NCBI RefSeq assembly: GCF_019059575.1
Contig: NW_024882956.1
Span: forward strand, 62,001-126,000
From: Amphibalanus amphitrite
Lineage: Eukaryota > Arthropoda > Thecostraca > Balanomorpha > Balanidae
Reading direction: 5' to 3'
DNA: 64,000 bases
Part shown: positions 1 through 10,486 of the stretch, in pieces
How positions within the stretch are numbered: position 1 is the first letter of the stretch
Layout: each line of letters begins with the position of its first letter
Notes under the pieces: model-generated
Told to the model about the DNA's origin: nothing
What the model saw: the letters and a program-made list of their open reading frames with translations, nothing else
Database searches by the model: none
Program-made: the position numbers and the translations under genes

Positions 1-130
1 GAACTCGCTCACAAATTTATAATGAAATCGCTGATGGTAAGGTGCAAAACAGCCGATTTTTGTTCGATTTGACGTGGAATTGACGATTTGACGTGGAATT
101 TGACGTGGCTTTAAACGGACAACACCGTCT

Positions 131-868
131 TTGAAGCCGCCTGCTGAGACGGTGCCGGATGCTAACCGGGCGGAAAGGGCTGAAACTCCCTTATGCAGAC
201 TTGAGGTGAACAACATAATGCAGCAGGAATCAGAATTGCCGCATATACCAGTGACGGTAAACGGAACAAGATTCACTGCATTGGTCGACTCGGGGTCGGC
301 AGTGACCATCTTATCAAAGTACGCATGGGAGCAACTAACAAACAAACCAAGCCTGCGTCCGGGGGCCGCCGTGCAACTACGCTCAGTCACCGGAAATGCC
401 CTGCCCCACCTCGGAGAAGCGATGCTACCAATAACCATCTGGGACAAAACGACGGACATGGCGACTCAGATCATCTCCGATATACCGTTCCACTGTATAT
501 TGGGTGTTGATTTTATACGCAGAACCAACATGATCTTACGAGCGGCAGAAAATTGCGCACAGGTGGGAAACCAGAAAATCCTTTTTACCTCCCGCAGTGG
601 AAACTACAACGGGCCACGTGCAGTGACCGCTATACAATCACTGACCCTGGATCCGCGGCAAGGTGCCGTGGTCACGGTAAAGGCTGACCACCCGGGAAAG
701 GGAAGTCGGGTGGTTGAGTTCATGCCGGTAGGTCAAGAGGAAGGCGAGGAAACCCTTTTCAGAGTTAATGCAATGTGCGGTGAAACCAACAAATCGGGAT
801 ACTTCCAGATTGCGATTGAGAACCCAACTGACGGCACAATTGACATTCCAGTAGGCACCATATTGTGA
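131..868 (+). CDS. Ty3/gypsy pol: aspartic protease domain (partial element)
   Basis: This open frame of 245 codons reads as the retroviral-type protease at the head of a Ty3/gypsy pol. The catalytic triplet DSG lies at residues 53-55 in the context LVDSGSAVTIL, and the conserved hydrophobic strand ILGVDFI follows about 70 residues later. That is the usual spacing of a single-lobe retropepsin, which works as a homodimer to cut the Gag-Pol polyprotein. No gag is visible, because the window opens about 130 bases upstream. The frame stops at 866-868, before the reverse transcriptase, which continues in a shifted frame from about 1000. The ATG at 131 is merely the first in frame; a real polyprotein would have no start here. 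The element is a decayed retrotransposon, not a host gene. Confidence 0.8.
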   Translation: MKPPAETVPDANRAERAETPLCRLEVNNIMQQESELPHIPVTVNGTRFTALVDSGSAVTILSKYAWEQLTNKPSLRPGAAVQLRSVTGNALPHLGEAMLPITIWDKTTDMATQIISDIPFHCILGVDFIRRTNMILRAAENCAQVGNQKILFTSRSGNYNGPRAVTAIQSLTLDPRQGAVVTVKADHPGKGSRVVEFMPVGQEEGEETLFRVNAMCGETNKSGYFQIAIENPTDGTIDIPVGTIL

Positions 869-999
869 ACCACCATGCAATATGAGGGAACAGTGGCGTC
901 AGTCATCTTTGAAAATCCAAAGCAAAGCGCCCTGAAAGCACCAAGCGAGCCCGCAGAAGCGCTGCGGTGACAAGGTCGATGGGCTAGCCGTGAAAAGTT

Positions 1000-2416
1000 T
1001 CTAGAGCAATTTAACCTCAACCACCTCAACCCAGAACTCAGAAAGGCGGCGGAGAAACTATTATGCCAGTATGAATGTATCTTCGCATCCCATGATTTTG
1101 ATTTGGGCCAAGTCCAAATTGCTGCCCATACCATCACTCTACGACCCAACTCGTCACCAGTATATTGCCGCCCTTTTCGGTGCTCGGAGGCTGAGCGCGA
1201 TGAGCTACACCGCCAATTAGAGCTCATGCTAAAACACGGCATTATCGAAACAGCCTATGACGGGTTCCAATCCCCAGTATTGCTGGTGAAAAATCCGGGG
1301 GCAAAGTCCGCCTCCGACCAGTATCGGCTGGTTCAGTCATTTGTAAAATTGAATGAGGTGACGGAACCAATCCGTTACCCGTTGCCAAACATGCAGCAGG
1401 TTTTGGAAGATTTGGGCAGACATCGGGGATTCTTCTCGACGATGGACATGACTAAATCCTTTTTTGGCAGCTCAGAATACGTCCTGAGTGTGCCAAATAC
1501 GCATCCTTTACAACGGAACTGGGCGATTTCACACCGCGAGTGGTACTGATGGGTTTAAAAGGGGCAAGTGAAACCCTGCAACGGGTGTTAGATCAGGTTT
1601 ACGCTCCGATGCTGGCGACAGGCAAGGTTCGATGTTATTTAGACGATCTCATGTGCGCTACCAAAAGTGAATCTGATCATTTACACGTGCTAGCGGAGGT
1701 GTTCAAATTGGCAAAATTACATGGGATAAAATACAAGCCCAGCAAAAACTCAGTTTCTTCACCGATCGATCAAACTGTTAGGCCACGTCATCTCGGACCA
1801 AGGAATTCGAGTGGATGACAGTAAAGTCTCGGCCATCACAAAAATCGCTGCTCCAAGCAACAAAACGGAAGTTCGGGCCTTCTTACTTTCTTAGGTATCA
1901 CGGCCTTCTACCGACGCTTTGTGCCAAATTATGCCAAAATAGCACTGCCCCTAATCAACCTTTTGAAGAAAAACGTGCCGTTCCTGTTCGACGAAAAGTG
2001 TCAGGAATCATTCGGAGCACTAAAAACCGTGTTGACCAGCGCTCCAGTTTTGCGTTACCCCGACTTCTCCGGAAAGTATCCCTTCGAGGTGTACACGGAT
2101 GCCAGTGACAAAGCAAAGCTATCGGCGCGGTGCTACAGCAGGTGTACCCGGATGGGACTCACCCAGTGGCCTACGCCAGCCGTGTACCAACTCCCACTGA
2201 GATGTGTCAGCCGATATACGTGCGCGAGTCTATGGCAGCCGTGTTTGCTATAACCGACAAGTTTCGCAAATACCTGCAGGGACGGCCGTTTGTGCTGTAC
2301 TGCGACAATACGGCCGTGACTCACCTATTAAAATCCGTGAAGGACCCCAAAATTACGAACGCTCGTCTGGCGCGAGATGCCATTAGTCTTCTGGACTTTG
2401 AATCCACAATTAGCCA
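1000..2416 (+). pseudogene. Ty3/gypsy reverse transcriptase and RNase H, frameshifted
   Basis: Three reading frames must be combined to follow this domain. The RT fingers are at 1103-1549, with primer-grip-type text (GFQSPVLLVKNP). The catalytic YLDD box is at about 1636-1650 within CYLDDLMCATKSE. The connection and RNase H parts follow at 1921-2108 (VLRYPDFSGKYPFEVYTDASD) and 2130-2416 (GRPFVLYCDNTAVTHLL), giving the RNase H acidic residues D in YTDAS and CDN. At least four frame changes separate these blocks, so the copy cannot make a working polymerase. The RNase H domain is interrupted at 2416 by a 385-bp hAT-type insertion and resumes at 2810. The order PR-RT-RH-IN is the Ty3/gypsy order. 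Confidence 0.85.
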
Positions 2417-2809
2417 CAGACATGGGCACGGATCCCAGACGACCAAACACGAAAATCAAGATGGCCACTAGATTAGTGGACTTTAAGCATGGAATTATGG
2501 TGGAAAACATGGCTAATAGATGCCTCTCAACGAACCAACTATTTTGCATTCCCTCAGAGTTCACAGTTTTGAGAAAATCCCTCAAGATCCATCTAGGATC
2601 CATGGCCACGAATCATGGATCCGAGATGGATTTTGAGGGATTTTCTCAGAACTGTTAACCCTGAAGGAATGCAAAATAGTTGGTTCATTGAGAGGCTTCT
2701 ATGAGCCATGTTTTCCACCATAATTTCATGCTTGAAGGCCGTCAATCTAATGGTCATCTCGATTTCCGTGATTGGTTGTCTGGGATCCGTGCACATGTCT
2801 GATTAGCCA
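2409..2809. mobile_element. Small palindromic hAT-type MITE inserted in the gypsy RNase H
   Basis: The insertion body is 2417-2801. It is flanked by an 8-bp duplication, ATTAGCCA at 2409-2416 and 2802-2809. Its ends are inverted: CAGACATGGGCACGGATCC at the left and the complement of CAGACATGTGCACGGATCC at the right. The body is largely a long palindrome, with blocks such as AAAATCCCTCAAGATCCAT recurring inverted around about 2605. An 8-bp TSD with ends beginning CA is the hAT signature. Removing it restores the gypsy text DFESTISH then IPGHKNTHADGLSR, which is the normal end of gypsy RNase H. A relative's right end is seen at 26070-26096. Confidence 0.85.
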
Positions 2810-3592
2810 CATCCCAGGGCACAAAAACACTCATGCAGACGGGCTCTCCCGCGTCTCCTGGGACACCCTGAAACAGGAGGCGGGTTTGATGGCAGATATT
2901 GATATGGACGCCACCAAGGAGCCGGTGTGTGCAGTGATGGAGATTGGGCACCTTCCTCATTCCCAAGGGGAATGGTTGAAGGAGCAACAACAGGACGAAG
3001 AAATTCAAAAGATCATTAAAGGGATGAAGGAAGACCACGGCAACAAAGGGCCGATACGGTACCGCCAGTACTGATTGAGCCCAGAGGGCCTTCTCACCTA
3101 CCATGACCGAAACCGAATCGTACGGGTAGTGCCGCGAACCTGGCGGGGCATTGTTCTCGAAGGGTATCACGAGGGAGCCATGGGGGGACATAGAGGTGCA
3201 AAATCAATGCTCTCTAGTATACGGAATCACTACTTTTGGCCGTCTCTGTATGAAGAAGTGTTTCGCCACGTCAAAACCTGTCTGCAGTGTGAGCAAAGAA
3301 ACGCGGGTTTCCAAAGGAAAGCCCCTCTGCAAGAAAGTTACCATGCAATCAAACCATTTCAAAAGGTAAGCATCGACTTCATGACTGGACTACCCAGGAC
3401 GGAACGGGGTAACTCAGTGCTGCTCACGGCCATCTGCTGCTTCACCCGGTGGGTGGAACTGGTTCCCTTGCCCGACAGAACCGCAAAAGGCGTGGCGGAA
3501 GCATTAACTCGCTCGGTATTCTTCCGCCACGGGTGCTGCCAAATCGTATCAGACTCCGGAAAGGAATTTATAGGAGAATTCATGAAACAAGT
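2810..3592 (+). pseudogene. Ty3/gypsy RNase H end and integrase (zinc and first half of core)
   Basis: Reading resumes after the hAT insertion with ISHIPGHKNTHADGLSRV, the RNase H terminus. After an in-frame stop near 3072 the integrase zinc domain follows (GHRGAKSML ... CLQCEQRN, an HHCC arrangement). The catalytic core then starts with the first Asp in VSIDFMTGLP at about 3370 and the second in VSDSGKEFIGEF at about 3555. Near 3592 the integrase text stops and is replaced by unrelated sequence holding an (ACAGAT)n run. The core resumes at about 4050. This is a decayed copy with a stop codon and an insertion. Confidence 0.8.
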
Positions 3593-4045
3593 ATATACAG
3601 ATACAGATACAGATACAGATGTATTCAAAAGAAATCCATACAATATGGCTTTTCATTCTTCTACGTCAGTTACAATGCGGACACAATGAGGACACATTTA
3701 CACTAAACACACAAACCCATCATGCATACACCAACTGATCACAGCGCGCCAGCCGATCCCACGAGCCGCCTGACAGTACGGCGGAACCCAGGCTCGCCGG
3801 GAACAGCCTGCACACTGTTCAGTAACCTCACTCCCCGAAAACACATTCTCCTCCTTCCAGCTTCGGTACGAATGTTGGGGCATGTGATAAGCCCCGACTT
3901 TGGTGTTGCATGGGCATGCCTTTGGTCCGCTCTCGGTCCAATGGTGTTGTACAGGTACTCAGGCTGTCCCGTCTCAATTATACGCGCTAGCGCACACACA
4001 GTGTGGTAGGCAGCAAGCTGCTCTGCGTTCAGCCAGCGGAGCTCC
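3593..4045. other. Unidentified insertion splitting the gypsy integrase core, with (ACAGAT)n
   Basis: Integrase coding is lost between EFMKQVY at about 3592 and the text after 4050. The junction carries a short (ACAGAT) microsatellite at about 3597-3621. I see no terminal repeats, clear duplication or protein similarity in the rest, so the class of insertion is unknown. Part of the interval (CCCGAAAACACATTCTCC, AATGTTGGGGCATGTGATAA) may be rearranged retrotransposon sequence. Confidence 0.4.
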
Positions 4046-4945
4046 TGCAGCGCCCCGCTGACATGGTCAAAGCGTCGTATAGGATCTTAAACATTGATGC
4101 GCGCACTAACACTTTTTATCACCCGGCCAGCCAGGGAAAAATCGACCGCACGCATCGGGTTATTTCAGATATTTTGGCCAAGTATGTCTGGGAGGGGCAC
4201 TCGGACTGGGATCTGTTAGTGCCCCCATGCCAGATGGCGATCGATTCGTCCGTGCACTCAGCGACCGGGTATTCCCCCTACTATTTGGTACATGGCAGAC
4301 ATCCCACGCTGCCACCAGAAGCCATGCTGCAAAATGATTCACCAATGACGTGGCGTGGCTACTCCCCATATGTGGCCGAGCTACTCCAAAATACTTACTT
4401 AGCATTTGCAGAGGCCCGAGACCGGATCGGAAAAACAGCATCGCAGAACCGAGAGAGAAACAATGCAAAGGCCCGTCATCGGGACATTAGTGTAGGACAA
4501 AATGTGATGTTATATACTCCCAAAGTGGCTGCGGGGGACAAAAAGAAACTGGCCATGTTCTGGCATCCAGGGTAGGTATGTGGTGATTGAAAAATTCGGC
4601 AATGTCAATTATTTGATCGAGAAAGTAGGGACCCAACTACGGCAGTTAGTACATGTAGACTGCATCAAACTACACAACTCAAATGCAGCAGATGCCGAGC
4701 CCACAGACGGGTCGACAAACCAAAAAGGTAAAGAGCAGACTACGACCGAGGGCTCCAAGATCCACGTCCAACTCGAAAATGGAGACAGGAACGCCGATCC
4801 CGAAGAGGATACATGGGCGACGGAGCGAATCGATTGGGATGAAGGAGACATCGAGACACCATCTGTCAGAGCAGGCCAAATCCCGGGTCAATCACCAGAA
4901 GGCTCGCGGTCTCAGAGAGCCGAATGGACTCACGCGGAGCGATGA
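4046..4945 (+). pseudogene. Ty3/gypsy integrase core end and C-terminal region
   Basis: From about 4080 the frame reads TNTFYHPASQGKIDRTHRVI, the region of the integrase catalytic Glu. In the usual motif (HPQSNGxVER) the Glu sits where this copy has Asp (KIDRTH). It continues through SATGYSPYYLVHGRHPTLP, a conserved gypsy integrase block. A one-frame slip at about 4575 moves to the C-terminal tail (FGNVNYLIEKVGTQLRQLVHVDCIKLH), the chromodomain-proximal beta-barrel type tail. The Glu-to-Asp change, the frameshift and the upstream insertion show that the copy is dead. The coding tail runs into the minisatellite that starts near 4930. Confidence 0.75.
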
Positions 4946-5352
4946 TAAGCACGCTGCAGTGAAGGGCAATTCTCACTGCGCAAGAGCAGCCAGGAGCAAA
5001 ACGCTGCAATGCGAAGGCGGCGCGGCGATGGAGGCAATGCTGCGCCATACGCGGAACGATGATAAACACGCTGCAGTGAAGGGCAATTCTCACTGCGCAA
5101 GAGCAGCCAGGAGCGAAACGCTGCAATGCAAAGGTGGCGCGGCGATGGAGGCGCTGCAATGCAAAGGCGGCGCGGCGATGGAGGCAATGCTGCGCCATAC
5201 GCGGAGCGATGATAAACACGCTGCAGTGAAGGGCAATTCTCACTGCGCAAGAGCAGCCAGGAGCGAAACGCTGCAATGCAAAGGTGGCGCGGCGATGGAG
5301 GCAATGCTGCGCCATACGCGGAGCGATGATAAACACGCTGCAGTGAAAGTGT
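4930..5352. repeat. Minisatellite, unit about 120 bp, about 3.5 copies
   Basis: The block beginning GATGATAAACACGCTGCAGT recurs at about 4942, 5058, 5208 and 5327. Each copy carries CACTGCGCAAGAGCAGCC and the phrase GGCGCGGCGATGGAGGC. One unit contains an extra partial copy of the GGAGGC-CTGCAATGCAAAGG part at about 5148-5185. Long open frames cross the array on both strands, but they only repeat the unit and are not considered genes. The array sits directly behind the gypsy integrase, where gypsy elements often carry a variable 3' region before the LTR. Confidence 0.85.
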
Positions 5353-5789
5353 AGCGATGCGATGGAGACAGGGCAGCACCATACGAGGGGCAAGAGACAG
5401 TCCCTGCGACAAGAGTCGCGTGCTGCAACTCCTGACGAGCCTACGGCACACGTAGCCCAGTGTGCCGCCCACTGCAGTGGTCGGAAGCAACGCCGCCTAC
5501 GACGGAGGAAGCCAAAGATCCGGACGCCGCCAGCCCAGCTACCTGCTGGCCGCCGTCCGCGGGTTTGACCCGTCGGTGCCATCTCACGCCGTTGCTCGGT
5601 CACGGCCCACGACGGCAGCCACGCTCGGGTGCTCCGGATCTCCGACGGCAGCCCGCGACGGTGCCATGTGCCGCGCTACGGCCACGGCCAGCACGGCCGC
5701 ACACCGCCATCACTGTGACCTTCGCCCTGCCGCATGCCGCGCTGTGGTCGACAATCTGGAGCCAGCTCCGCGCGCTGCCGAGTGCCGCG

Positions 5790-6400
5790 CCGGCAAACAA
5801 TCCGACGCTGCCCGTGCCCAGCCGTGCCTGCTCCGCGCGCTGCCGTGTGCCGCGCCGGTGCGCAATCGGACGCTGCTCGTGCCGCCATCCCGCGTGTAGT
5901 GATACACCGTGCCTGAGACTACGCTGTCCCACGCCGCCTCAGGCAGCGGTCGGACAACAGCAGCCGTGACAGCTCAGCGTGCTGCCGTGTGCCGCGCCGG
6001 TGCGCAATCGGACGCTGCTCGTGCCGCCATCCCGCGTGCAGTGATACACCGTGCCTGAGACTACGCTGTCCCACGCCGCCTCAGGCAGCGGTCGGACAAC
6101 AGCAGCCGTGCCAGCTCCGCGCGCTGCCGTGTGTCGCGTCGGCGGACAATCGGACACTACTCGTGCCGCCAGCCCGCGTGCAGTGATATGAAGTGCCTGG
6201 GACTACGCTGTCCTACGCCGCCTCAGGCAGTGGTCGGACACAGCAGCCGTGCCAGCTCCGCGCGCTGCCGTGTGTCGCGTCGGCGGACAATCGGTCGCTG
6301 CTCGTGCCGCCGGCCCGCACGCCGTGATGTGCAGTGCTAAAAACTACGCTGTCCCACGCCGCCTCAGGCATCGGTCGGACAACAGAAGCCGTGTGCCCCA
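5790..6400. repeat. GC-rich tandem repeat, unit about 120-145 bp, four to five copies
   Basis: The phrase CTCCGCGCGCTGCCGTGTG recurs at about 5835, 6115 and 6258, with a variant at 5975. CACGCCGCCTCAGGCA recurs at about 5929, 6073 and 6354, with a variant at 6216. GACGCTGCTCGTGCCGCC and near variants recur in step. The unit length changes slightly between copies. Open frames on both strands here are by-products of high GC and repetition. The array may belong to the 3' part of the gypsy element upstream. Confidence 0.8.
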
Positions 6401-6479
6401 CGGTGTTATGCGAACACTCGTGCCGTCAGCCCGCGCGCCTCCATGCGCGGTCCGTGCCACCGGCCATCGTGTCGTGCTT

Positions 6480-6790
6480 CGCTCCGCCCCCAGAGTACGG
6501 GAATTTTTCCCTCCTGGCGAAGAAGGGGGTATTTATATTTATGTGAGGGGGGCTTAGGCCGGTCCTGTAGGCCCTTCGTTACCTCCCCTCCGGATCTCTG
6601 CTTTCCTCTACAGGATCAGTGGTCGGCCGGGACGTCTCCCAGCCTTTTACCGGTCTGCCACCCGGGCCACTGTCCTCTAAACTAAATATACTAAACTATG
6701 CATCGTGGTTCAGGTGAATAACTCCGCCATTTTGGGGCACACGCGGTGGATAGTGTACCCTGGGTTTGGAGCTAAGCTCCCGAGCCATAA
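6480..6790 (+). other. Possible 3' LTR/leader of the gypsy element with a TATA-like box
   Basis: After the GC-rich repeats the composition changes sharply. A TATA-like stretch (GGTATTTATATTTATG) lies at about 6529-6544, followed within 60 bases by a CT-rich start-site-like region. The region ends in AT-rich text that could supply a polyadenylation signal. Position and composition suit an LTR of the upstream gypsy element, but the matching LTR is outside the window, so neither the boundaries nor the identity can be proved. The stretch 6790-7340 holds nothing I can name. Confidence 0.25.
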
Positions 6791-7344
6791 TGACTAACTA
6801 GGCACCGAATGAAACTGACTCCGCTCAACCTCCGTTCTCCTCCGACTCATCCCATTTCCAAAGCTTCTGGTCAATTCATACCCACATATATTATCAAAGC
6901 CGAACATCATGAAAGGACTGCTAGAGAGATACATTTGAACCCTGACGATATAACTTCCGCGTACTAACCTACCAATACCCTAACGACAATCGACGCGCGA
7001 ATCTACCTAATCCTCCACCCAGGTGCTCCTATCCTAGCTAAGGGATGTCCGTGAGCCCGCGACAATCCCTGCGTGACGGGAACCTACCTCGAGCCAGGAG
7101 AGCCAGCAGCAGAAGAGTAGTCGGGCACAGCGCAGCACAGCACTTAGGCAGGCAGACACTGAGCCCCGACTCCTCCTCCTGCTGTGCTTATGTACCGGGC
7201 TCGAGGCGGGAACGCCCCCCGTCAGCCGGCCCGAGGCTAAGGCCGACCAACCGGCGCGCTTGGTTACCATCACGCTGACCTCCACTGATGTAACTCCCAA
7301 CGCGGACGCGGGCGCAACGGACGAACAGAACGAACAAAGGATAA

Positions 7345-7445
7345 CACACGTTCACATTAATACGCCTAAATTCCTACAATTCGTACATAAAGCATAATAT
7401 TTCACGGCCACATTAATACGCCTAAATGCCTACAATTCCTACAAA
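7345..7445. repeat. Two-copy direct repeat
   Basis: ACATTAATACGCCTAAAT occurs at about 7354 and again at about 7411. Each is followed by a close match of CCTACAATTC, giving a repeat period of about 57 bases. It lies directly upstream of the BEL/Pao coding fragment. Confidence 0.7.
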
Positions 7446-7739
7446 CGTTGGCGTCACACTCAACGCTTGGTAGACCACTTTTGGCGGCGTTGGAGGCGTC
7501 AGTACCTCCCAATGTTCACAGTGAGGTCCAAGTGGTCACAAGAAGAACGCGACATCCAAACAGGAGATTTGGTACTGATCGCAGAGGATAACGTGCCCCG
7601 CGGTATGTGGACACTAGGCTGTGTCATTCGCCCGCTACATGGCAGTGACGGAAGAGTGCGGGCGGCAGAGATCAAAACAGCAAGTGGACATAAAACTCGG
7701 CCGGCAGTGCGACTGTATGTTCTTGAAGAATGTTCATAG
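7444..7739 (+). pseudogene. BEL/Pao integrase C-terminal domain (DUF5641-type), fragment
   Basis: The frame reads KRWRHTQRLVDHFWRRWRRQYLP, then GDLVLIAEDNVPRGMWTLG, then GRVRAAEIKTASG and ends LYVLEECS. This is the conserved terminal domain of BEL/Pao retrotransposon polyproteins (HFWxRWxxEYLP, Vxxx(D/E)DNxPRGxWxLG, VRxxxVKTxxG). Only the last 95 or so residues are present; the protease, RT and integrase core are absent upstream. The stop at 7737-7739 is natural. The adjoining 7782-8124 could be its LTR. Confidence 0.85.
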
Positions 7740-7781
7740 GTGATTTAGTTAGAAAGGTAAACTAAATTAGGGCCGACGATG

Positions 7782-8124
7782 TTGAGAACAAGTCGCACTG
7801 ACTTCAATGACACGCCTGTATGTGAATTGTGAATTGTGGCTATCGTGTGTATTTATTCTGCGAGTTTGGAAGTGGCATACCTTAGTATGCGAATGCTCTA
7901 GCCGTCACGCGCTTTGTTTATTTTTCATCAAAAAATGAATGAATGAAGTTCCAAAGATGTGCTCTCATGATAATCGTCCAATTAGCGCTAACTCGTATCG
8001 TATCGATCTATTACATTCGCAATCTGCAGTCTTGATATCGTCTCGTCTCGAACTCTTTTATTTGCTTTATCATCAAATATATTATTTTCATTTCATTATA
8101 TTATTTCGAGTTCATACATTAAAA
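7782..8124 (+). other. Possible LTR of the BEL/Pao element
   Basis: The interval starts TGTTGAGAAC about 40 bases after the BEL/Pao stop codon and ends near CATTAAAAC. It is AT-rich and is followed by TGGTCCTCCGGCGAT, which could be a primer-binding or leader start. Without a second copy in the window this is only positional. Confidence 0.3.
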
Positions 8125-8160
8125 CGATGGTCCTCCGGCGATACGTTCAAAACAGGGATG

Positions 8161-9873
8161 GTCTGGAGTAGAGTTCTGCACGGCTGCAATTTTCCACAGC
8201 CTAGCCGCCCCGCAGCCATGGCTCCACAGCCATAGCCGCCTACAGCCGTGCCCGTGACAAACTGTGGTCAGCCAGCCGTCAGCCGGCCGTGGATACTTTG
8301 AAATGCAACCAAATAGTATATAATAAGTTGTTTTTAGTTAAAACATATAGCCAAAAGCACATTGCAATGGGCTATAGATTCTCAAGCTCATGAAGCATCA
8401 TAGGTTAAGTGGTTGCGTATCTGGCTTCAGGCCGAAGGCCTGAAGCCTGATGCGCAACGCATGCCTACACAAGCCCTTGCAAGGGGTTAAGAAAGATGGG
8501 TAAGTAGGTACATACATCAACAGAAAACATAAACAATGAACCAGAAGAGAAGCACTAGCAGTGTAGACATCTAATGCCAAATCCTGAAGCATGGTTGTGG
8601 GACAGAACAACAGACCCTGATGCTTTTCATTATCAATGTTATGGAAATGAAACTGAAATTGATGGACTGTCAAACAGTGATTGTCTAGTCAAAACTCTTG
8701 CTTCTTTCTTACCTTGCATATTTTCTGGGGTGTGATATGCCAGGCTTGAAGCAGCCCTCTGAGCAAGTCTCAAACTAATTTGATACGCAAGGCATCAAAA
8801 CACCAGAGTGAGCATCAAAGAAAGAAAAACATTCATCTATTTTGATTTTTCCAATTTGATTTTCATTTTTCTTCAATCTTCGCTCAAATCACCAAGGACG
8901 TGCGAGCCACAATTGCCTCTTTCAGTCAAAAATTTTATTTGAGTTTTTAATACGTCAATAGCAAAGAACTGGCAATAATTTTTTTGTGTGTCTACAAACA
9001 GCCATAAAAATTATAATTAATAAATAATGAGGCTATACAATAATAAACCTGCTCTCAAAGAAGGATTCAGTATCAAATTTTTACATTTTTAGAAAAAGAC
9101 GTCATTTTTTTAGTAAAGTCAACAGCTTGCGTAAGAAATATTGTGTTCAGGGTTTTCACCGTCATGTGAATTAGCCGTAAGTAAGGTTTATGCTCCCTTA
9201 TAATCTAATTCCATTGGCTTCGTTGATCAGCATTTTCTGTTAGCGGTCACTCACATTCCAGTTAGAACATAGAGCGCCCGTTTTATATTATGTAATTGGA
9301 CTTGCCGAAAATCCAGAAATACATCTAAGAGTTATTTTAATAATATTTTATGAGGTCTTTACCTGCCTTTACCTAGGCGTTATTTCTTTTTCTATTACCT
9401 GAAGGCTGAAAGAATTATTGAACGCTTGTCTTCAATAGCTGTAAGGCGCTCTCCTAATGACCAGGTGAGATTGATTTGAGAGGGATGTGACAATGCAACA
9501 TGTTGCATTTTCTGAAACTGTCAAGCTCTTGATGCTGAAGGAACAATTGGCACCTATAATTAGTATTCTGTACCAGAGTGCAAACTCCTCTACGGCAAAT
9601 GATAAAACCATTACAGGTTTTCAAAGGCTTCACCACTTTCAATGTTGTTGGGCATCCTTTGCATGATTTTTACAGGCTAGACTGCTGATCAGAATGTAAG
9701 ATTAAGGATTTAAAATTTTATATTTGAGTACTTAAGATACAGCTTGAAATCTCACAGCCGTGGCCACAGCCGTAGCCGTGTTCTTGGAGATATTTGTAGC
9801 CACCCCGGCCCACAGCCGTGGGGCTGCAGCCAGCCACGGCTGCAGCCGGCCGGTGCAGACCTCTAGTCTGGAG
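8161..9873. mobile_element. hAT-type non-autonomous element
   Basis: The body is 8169-9865. It is flanked by an 8-bp duplication, GTCTGGAG at 8161-8168 and 9866-9873. The left end is TAGAGTTCTGCACGGCTGCA and the right end, inverted, is TAGAGGTCTGCACCGGC. Both ends continue into CAGCC-rich repeats (8200-8280 and 9755-9860). The interior is AT-rich, with no transposase that I can read. It carries a short palindrome at about 8420-8445 (CTTCAGGCCGAAGGCCTGAAG) that recurs in another element at 58090-58125. TSD length and termini fit the hAT superfamily. Confidence 0.85.
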
Positions 9874-10486
9874 AGCAATATACGTCGATACGTTGACAGA
9901 ACTTCATAGAATGCCAATAAAACAGGCTGTGAAGGCCCAAAAGAGCGCCTCTCAAATACTGTGAAGGTCACTCATTGCAGCGGTTAACCGTTTCCCAGAA
10001 AACATGCGTATTACCGAGAAGAAAATGCTCGAAAGCAGGTCAGAGGCCCTGTTTCGCAGCACTGGGCGTCATCAGGCACTCTTTAAAATGTACCCGAAAC
10101 TGGCACAAATACTACTTTCCTGGTTACTAGGATGAAGAGACATGGTTTAAGGACTAACCCAAGTAAAACTCATGCAAATTTTCGATTTATATTGGAATAC
10201 TGATGATCTGCGACCCGGCGCCCACCCTGACTGAGCTTTCGGTGTGGCTAGAATTGGCATCTTCGCACATTTTCGTTTATTGGCTCCAGTGTTCTTTTGG
10301 AAAACATGTCATTTTGTGTTTGATTGTATGCTGAATTCAACGGCGGTTCTTGTGAGGTGTAAGTAAATAAACGGCCTCAGTACACTTAAATATATTTTAT
10401 TGGATGTTAAAAAGTGTTTAAAAAATTGGGACACCCTGTACACCCACGGGTCACATAAACTACACATACTCACTTACAGGGTGTCC
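9874..10486. other. Unassigned AT-rich DNA with one orphan mariner-type end
   Basis: I see no gene here. At about 10427-10441 the sequence TTGGGACACCCTGTA matches the right end of the mariner-type elements elsewhere in the window (ACAGGGTGTCCC). No left partner was found, so it is probably a truncated element. Confidence 0.5.

Noticed and set aside
4683-5603. Long open frames on both strands over 4.7-5.6 kb
   Set aside because: They run through a 120-bp minisatellite and repeat its unit; frames are open on both strands because of repetition and composition, and no domain is visible.
5460-6560. Several overlapping GC-rich frames rich in Arg, Pro and Ala
   Set aside because: GC-rich tandem repeats create stop-poor frames in all phases; there is no start context, motif or splice signal.
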